Assembly (NCBI GenBank): GCA_030044375.1
Contig: JASHVX010000061.1
Location: 1-9,531, forward strand
Source: Nitrososphaerales archaeon
GTDB taxonomy: Archaea; Thermoproteota; Nitrososphaeria; Nitrososphaerales; Gagatemarchaeaceae
DNA length: 9,531 bases
Direction of reading: 5' to 3'
The first letter of the stretch is position 1; the number at the start of each line of letters is the position of its first letter. Position numbers and translations under genes: made by a program. Below, piece by piece: positions 5,811-9,531 of the stretch. The notes under the pieces are model-generated. The model ran no database searches and had not been told where the DNA came from. It worked only from the letters and a program-made list of their open reading frames with translations.

Positions 5811-7198
5811 CAGAGCGCGGCCTCCAAGGCCTCGGCCAGGCGCTCGATGTCGGCGCTCGAATGGACCTCGGTCACGCAGAACAGCGCGGCCTCCTTGCCG
5901 AGCCCGAACGACTTCTCCACAGGGAAGCCGCCGAGCACCCCCGACTTCGCCATCCGCCCGAAGACGGACGCCGCATCGGAGTCACGATAGGAGATGGCGA
6001 ACTCCTTGAAGAACGCCCCGCTGAAGAGCGGCGAGGCGACGCCGCGCACCTTCGAGAGCCTCTTCGCGGCGAAGTGCGAGTTGGAGATCACCGCCTCTCC
6101 GAGCCTCCGGAACCCTTCCTTCCCAAGAAGCGAGAGGTAGCTGGCCGCGGCCACGGCCATCAGGGACTCGTTCGTGCAGACGTTCGACGTAGCAGCCTCG
6201 CGCCTGATGTGCTGCTCCCTTGCCTGGAGCACCATCGAGAATGCCCTCCCGTCTGGGTCGTCGACAGGGCTCGTCACGCCTATCAGGCGGCCCGGCATAT
6301 TCCGGGCGAGCTTCATGTCCTTCACCGCGAATATGCCCAGGTGCGGGCCCCCGTAGTTCATCGCTATGCCGAGCGGCTGCCCTTCGCCTACGACCACGTC
6401 GGCCCCATACGCGCCCGGCTCCTTGACGAGCGACAGGGAGATAGGGTCCACCCCTACCAGGGCCATCGCACCCGCGCCGTGAGCCACCGAGACGAGCTCC
6501 TCGGCTTCCTCCTCTATCACGCCGAAATAGTTGGGGTTCTCGAAGTAAAGACACGCGACGTCGTCCGACATCTTTCTGCGAAGGTCGTCCACATCCAAGA
6601 CCCCACTGTCTGCGTCGAACTTGACGTCCTCCAGCCTGACCCCAGCCGGCTCCGCGTACGTCTGGATCACGGCGCGCCTGCGCAGCCCCGCGTTGCCCGC
6701 GACCAGCGCACGTTTCCTGCCGGTCACCCTCGAGGCCATCCTCACCGCCTCCCCTGCGGCCGACGCCCAGTCGTAGAGGGAGCCGTTGCACGCCTCCATC
6801 CCCAGGAGGTCGCACATTATGCTCTGGTACTCGAAGAGCGCCTGCAGCATGCCCTGGCTCATCTCGGCCTGGTACGGGGTGTAGCTGGTGTAGAACTCCT
6901 GCCTCGCGGTTATGGACTCGACGGCGGCTGGGACATAGTGCGGCCAGACTCCGCCGCCGAGGAAGCAGAGCGCGGAGGGCGGGGTGGTGTTGGTCGCTAG
7001 CTTCGCCTGGACCTCTCTCTTCACGCCGTACTCTGATTCTCCTTCCGGTATCCTCAGCTTCCTCTTCAGGCGGATCTCCGGAGGTATGTCGGAGAACAGC
7101 TCGTCTACCGAGGCTGCTCCGACTCTCTTCAGCATCTGCTCGACGAATCCGTCGTCTAGATTTGGAATGAGAGGATGACGCGCGCGGGTTTCGTGCAT
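5810..7198 (-). CDS. gcvPA: Glycine dehydrogenase (decarboxylating) subunit 1, P-protein
   Basis: The subunit of the split P-protein that lacks the PLP lysine and pairs with GcvPB to form the active site that decarboxylates glycine. The family opening HPLIPNLDDG with VDELFSDIPPEIRLKR is present, followed by FLGGGVWPHYVP and the YTPYQAEMSQG signature (106-116 from the chosen start), EYQSIMCDLLGM, NYGGPHLGIFAV, the GRLIGV segment and the QHIRREAATSNVCTN motif. I start it at the ATG at 7198 (462 residues), not the in-frame GTG at 7207 (465), because the ATG lies about 25 bases from the centre of the TATA-like element upstream, as expected for a leaderless message; the product is the same either way. 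It is the first gene of the gcvPA-gcvPB unit and is divergent from the membrane-protein gene, with which it shares its promoter element. Confidence 0.97.
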   Translation of the reverse strand: MHETRARHPLIPNLDDGFVEQMLKRVGAASVDELFSDIPPEIRLKRKLRIPEGESEYGVKREVQAKLATNTTPPSALCFLGGGVWPHYVPAAVESITARQEFYTSYTPYQAEMSQGMLQALFEYQSIMCDLLGMEACNGSLYDWASAAGEAVRMASRVTGRKRALVAGNAGLRRRAVIQTYAEPAGVRLEDVKFDADSGVLDVDDLRRKMSDDVACLYFENPNYFGVIEEEAEELVSVAHGAGAMALVGVDPISLSLVKEPGAYGADVVVGEGQPLGIAMNYGGPHLGIFAVKDMKLARNMPGRLIGVTSPVDDPDGRAFSMVLQAREQHIRREAATSNVCTNESLMAVAAASYLSLLGKEGFRRLGEAVISNSHFAAKRLSKVRGVASPLFSGAFFKEFAISYRDSDAASVFGRMAKSGVLGGFPVEKSFGLGKEAALFCVTEVHSSADIERLAEALEAAL

Positions 7199-7217
7199 CC
7201 AAACCACCCGAAAAACG

Positions 7218-7228
7218 CTTAAAATAAG
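7218..7228. promoter_or_regulatory. Shared TATA element of divergent gcvPA and membrane-protein gene
   Basis: CTTAAAATAAG is the only A/T-rich element between the two divergent genes and is nearly palindromic (CTTA/TAAG ends). Its centre at 7223 lies 25 bases from the gcvPA ATG (7198) on one side and 30 bases from the TTG at 7253 on the other, so one box can position transcription in both directions. CGAAAAA (7209-7215) flanks it on the side that would be BRE for the plus-strand gene; the other side has no such element, which suggests orientation bias toward the plus strand. Confidence 0.55.
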
Positions 7229-7252
7229 AACCTAGCGGCGCGACGACATCCA

Positions 7253-8920
7253 TTGAACAGACTGGCCTGTGCCCTCCTGCTGGCTCTGGTCTTCGCGCTC
7301 GCGGTCCCCTTCCCGCTGGCCTCCAGCGCGCAGTCGACCCCTTCGATACAGGTGACCAGTCAGTACTATCTGAACAGATACGGCTTTGCGACGGTCAACG
7401 AGACCGTCTCCTTCAGCAACACCGGAAACGCCTCGGTAACCATCCCCAACGTGTCGCTCGGCTTCGGCAACCTCTCCTCGAGAGTCATCTCGTACAACCT
7501 GACCGGGACCGGATTCACCCCGGGCGTGGCCTCTGGAGGTAACTACACTGTCCTCGGGGGCAAGTCCCTCGCAGCCGGGGCGAACTCCACCTTCTCGTTG
7601 CAGGCCCTGCTAGGCAACGTTGTGGAGACCTACGCCAACGGCACGACCTACGTCCAGGTCGTGGTGAGACCGTATCTCAACGTCAGTTTGAGCAGCCTGA
7701 AGGAGGCCGTCATCATGCCGGAGGGCACCCAGTTCACCGCGTCTCCGACAGGCACGACTGTCATCACGAGCGGGAACTCGACCAAGTACACCTCGCCGGC
7801 CCTCGTCGTCGCGCAGCCGGAGGCGATGACCCAGACCTTGGTGATCAAGAACGCGGCCGGGCAGGACTTCCACCCGCTGGTCGTCTACCTGGCTGAGAGG
7901 ACGATAACAGTGAACTCTGATTACGCGCCTGTGGTCACGGACAGGCTCTTCCTGAAGAACGAAGGCAACACGAGCTTGACCTGGCTCTATATCTCGCCGC
8001 TGGTAGCTAGCGACGGCACCGTGACGGTCATACCGCCTTCGACCCCCCACCTGCTCAACGCGGAGCCTGTGGTGCTCTCGGACGATGGCATCGAGCTGGC
8101 CACGAGCTCGGCGATAGGCTCGTCGGTGAGTCCGTCCGCCAACCTCACTCTGACCCTCCAGTATCCCCTCGCGCACAAGTACTACACGAGCTCGAACGGG
8201 GTGGTCACGATTACCCTTCCCGACACCGCGCCCATACAGGCGTTCATCGAGAAGTACGTCGTCAACTTCTCGCTGCCGGCAGGCTTCAAGGTCGTCGAGG
8301 CGCCGCCGGCCGCGTCCCTCAACGTTGCGCCGATTGCATGGCAGTCGGCCACTCTCTCGATGTCGTACGGCCTCTCCACAGGCTGGGGCGTGAGCTACGG
8401 CGTGCCAGGCGCCTCGGTGGTCTTCGTGATCCTGCTGATAGGCCTCTTCGTCTCGAGAGGAGCGACGACTCGAGAGGAGGAGTCAGAGGAGGAGGAGTCG
8501 TCCGCAGAGAGCGCCTCTGCGATGATAAAGGCGTTCGACGACAAGACGAGCCTCATCAACAGCATATGGTCCGAGGTCGCCTCCGCCGAGCAGAAGGAGC
8601 TAAACAAGGCCTTCTTCGACGAGATAAGAGGGCGCCTCGACTCCTTCAGGAGCCGTGCCCTCCAAAGGCTGAACGAGGTCAGGCGGATGTCCACGAGTCA
8701 GAGGTTCTTCGAGCTCCTCAACCAGATACACACCACTGAGAGGGAGGTGGACAGGGCCGCGAAGGACAAGCTCAACCTCTACGAGCAGTTCTACACCAAG
8801 AGGATGAGGAAGGAGGTGTTCGACAGGCTGCTGCCGCAGTACAACAAGCGCCTTGAGAAGGCGCTCAACGACCTCTCGGACGAGCTCCACGTCGTCCAGA
8901 GAGAAGCGAAGCTGCTGTAG
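7253..8920 (+). CDS. Secreted, glycosylation-rich single-pass membrane protein with coiled-coil cytoplasmic tail
   Basis: 555 residues, function unknown. The TTG at 7253 is the only start possible: a stop lies upstream at 7220 and no other start codon intervenes. It directly precedes a signal peptide (hydrophobic residues 4-22, likely cleavage after Ala26 in ASSA-Q). Residues 27-385 are outside the cell: Ser/Thr/Val-rich beta-strand sequence with 13 N-glycosylation sequons (Asn-x-Ser/Thr). The first part (32-65) and a second (218-250) look like copies of one domain, both with V-x-N/T-E/D ... N-x-G-N-x-S. A transmembrane helix spans about 385-400 (ASVVFVILLIGLFV), then an acidic run EEESEEEESS (408-417), and a highly charged helical tail of about 135 residues that looks coiled-coil, with Lys, Arg and Glu dense throughout. 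A membrane-anchored sensor, scaffold or cell-surface tether is possible; I do not recognise a family. The 3' end overlaps the convergent gene by 56 bp. Confidence 0.85.
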   Translation: MNRLACALLLALVFALAVPFPLASSAQSTPSIQVTSQYYLNRYGFATVNETVSFSNTGNASVTIPNVSLGFGNLSSRVISYNLTGTGFTPGVASGGNYTVLGGKSLAAGANSTFSLQALLGNVVETYANGTTYVQVVVRPYLNVSLSSLKEAVIMPEGTQFTASPTGTTVITSGNSTKYTSPALVVAQPEAMTQTLVIKNAAGQDFHPLVVYLAERTITVNSDYAPVVTDRLFLKNEGNTSLTWLYISPLVASDGTVTVIPPSTPHLLNAEPVVLSDDGIELATSSAIGSSVSPSANLTLTLQYPLAHKYYTSSNGVVTITLPDTAPIQAFIEKYVVNFSLPAGFKVVEAPPAASLNVAPIAWQSATLSMSYGLSTGWGVSYGVPGASVVFVILLIGLFVSRGATTREEESEEEESSAESASAMIKAFDDKTSLINSIWSEVASAEQKELNKAFFDEIRGRLDSFRSRALQRLNEVRRMSTSQRFFELLNQIHTTEREVDRAAKDKLNLYEQFYTKRMRKEVFDRLLPQYNKRLEKALNDLSDELHVVQREAKLL

Positions 8921-9531
8921 CCCCTTCAGAGGCCTGACCGCCGGCGGTCGTCGTTCCTGTGCTTTGCGAGGTCGAGGCTCGCCTCACGAAGAGGACCCCG
9001 AACGCGATGGCCAGGATCACTATGAATACGGCCACCCATGTGGCATAGGGGAACCCCGACGGGACGGGACCGGTCCCGGGGACACTGAACGACACGAAGT
9101 CCAACGTCTGCGTCGAGCCGCCTCCCCCGGCGACATAGGCCGCCCCGACGAGCAGCTCTCCGGCAACGGCGCCTGAGCTATAGCATGTCGACGGCGTGCC
9201 ACCGTCGAACTCGACGCCGCTGTCAGTCAAGCTCATCGGTGCCCCAAATGTGCCGTTGGGGTAGACCACCAGAGCTGAAACGCCGGGCGGTCCGCCGCTT
9301 AGAGGCTTCCAGACGGCCAAGGCGTCGTCCTCTGACTGGAGATTCACGAGCGCGGGCTCCGAAGGGACTCCGGGAGAGCTTAGCGTGGATGCGCCACCCC
9401 ACGCGCCGTCCGAGGCGTTGTAGTCCTGATACCAGACGCTCGTGGAGTTTGAGCCCATCACCGCGACCGAGTAGGGGCCGTTCTGCGCCGCCGAGACCGG
9501 AAGCGCAGAGCCGGCGAAGCCGACCTCTCCG
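8865..9531 (-). CDS. C-terminal part of a membrane-anchored surface protein (5' end beyond window)
   Basis: The minus-strand frame is open to the window edge; the residues before the Val-Met at 9461 (from GEVGFAGSALPVSAAQNGP onward) continue the same composition, so the protein starts outside. About 222 residues are visible. The ectodomain is rich in Gly, Ser, Thr and aromatic strand motifs: SVWYQDYNASDGAWGGAS, then EDDALAVWKP and ALVVYPNGTFGAPMSLTDSG, which resemble blades of a beta-propeller or BNR-type repeat. Sequons occur (NST, NAS, NGT). A single transmembrane helix near the end (WVAVFIVILAIAFGVLFV) is followed by RRAS and a roughly 35-residue Ser/Thr/Gly tail ending in RRGARPRGR, consistent with an inside-facing C-terminus. 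The stop at 8865 lies within the 3' end of the opposite gene. It is probably an extracytoplasmic surface protein; the exact family is not determined. Confidence 0.75.
   Translation of the reverse strand, partial: GEVGFAGSALPVSAAQNGPYSVAVMGSNSTSVWYQDYNASDGAWGGASTLSSPGVPSEPALVNLQSEDDALAVWKPLSGGPPGVSALVVYPNGTFGAPMSLTDSGVEFDGGTPSTCYSSGAVAGELLVGAAYVAGGGGSTQTLDFVSFSVPGTGPVPSGFPYATWVAVFIVILAIAFGVLFVRRASTSQSTGTTTAGGQASEGATAASLLSGRRGARPRGR

Noticed and set aside
7196..7255. Glycine riboswitch upstream of gcvPA
   Set aside because: The gap is too short, and the gene appears leaderless, leaving no 5' leader to hold a riboswitch.
8463..8505. GA-rich direct repeats as a DNA-level repeat element
   Set aside because: They encode the Glu/Ser-rich acidic hinge of the membrane protein and are explained by that composition.
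1..9531. tRNA genes, CRISPR arrays, insertion sequences, defence or prophage genes
   Set aside because: None seen on either strand; gene order and content look like ordinary chromosomal housekeeping plus envelope genes.

Overview
This is a GC-rich, tightly packed archaeal window. It carries parts or all of eight protein-coding genes, with no RNA gene, mobile element or CRISPR array that I can see. The archaeal reading rests on four points: an archaeal-type S-adenosylhomocysteine hydrolase, an archaeal-type MetRS, glycine decarboxylase split into two genes, and TATA-like boxes about 25-30 bp upstream of start codons with no ribosome binding site between (leaderless transcripts). A divergent FtsZ-like protein without its catalytic aspartates and the general gene content fit the Thaumarchaeota (Nitrososphaeria) best, perhaps a high-GC relative. 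That placement is inference and no marker gene here proves it.

Layout: bases 1-1168 (+) hold the 3' part of ahcY, whose start lies before the window. metG (+, 1194-2855) follows, with a promoter overlapping the ahcY stop codon. It converges on an FtsZ-like gene (-, 2852-3877), and the two share one palindromic CTAG as stop codon on both strands. A 104-bp gap (3878-3981) holds the FtsZ-like promoter region, short repeats and a GC hairpin. Next, all on the minus strand, come a small DUF59/MIP18-like gene (3982-4290), gcvPB (4332-5810) and gcvPA (5810-7198). The last two overlap by one base. A single near-palindromic TATA element at 7218-7228 separates gcvPA from a divergent gene for a secreted/membrane protein with a coiled-coil tail (+, 7253-8920). 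That gene overlaps, tail to tail by 56 bp, the 3' end of a C-terminally anchored surface protein (-, 8865-9531) that runs off the window.

The metabolic genes share a theme. AhcY regenerates homocysteine from SAM-dependent methylation, the two-subunit P-protein of the glycine cleavage system feeds C1 units to the folate-type carrier pool used for methionine synthesis, and MetRS consumes methionine. The link is by pathway only. GcvT, GcvH and lipoamide dehydrogenase are not in the window. I found no defence system or other complete novel system. The most unusual items are the FtsZ-like protein with a dead T7 loop, altered signature residues in MetRS and the DUF59 protein, the two surface proteins, and the compact promoter architecture.
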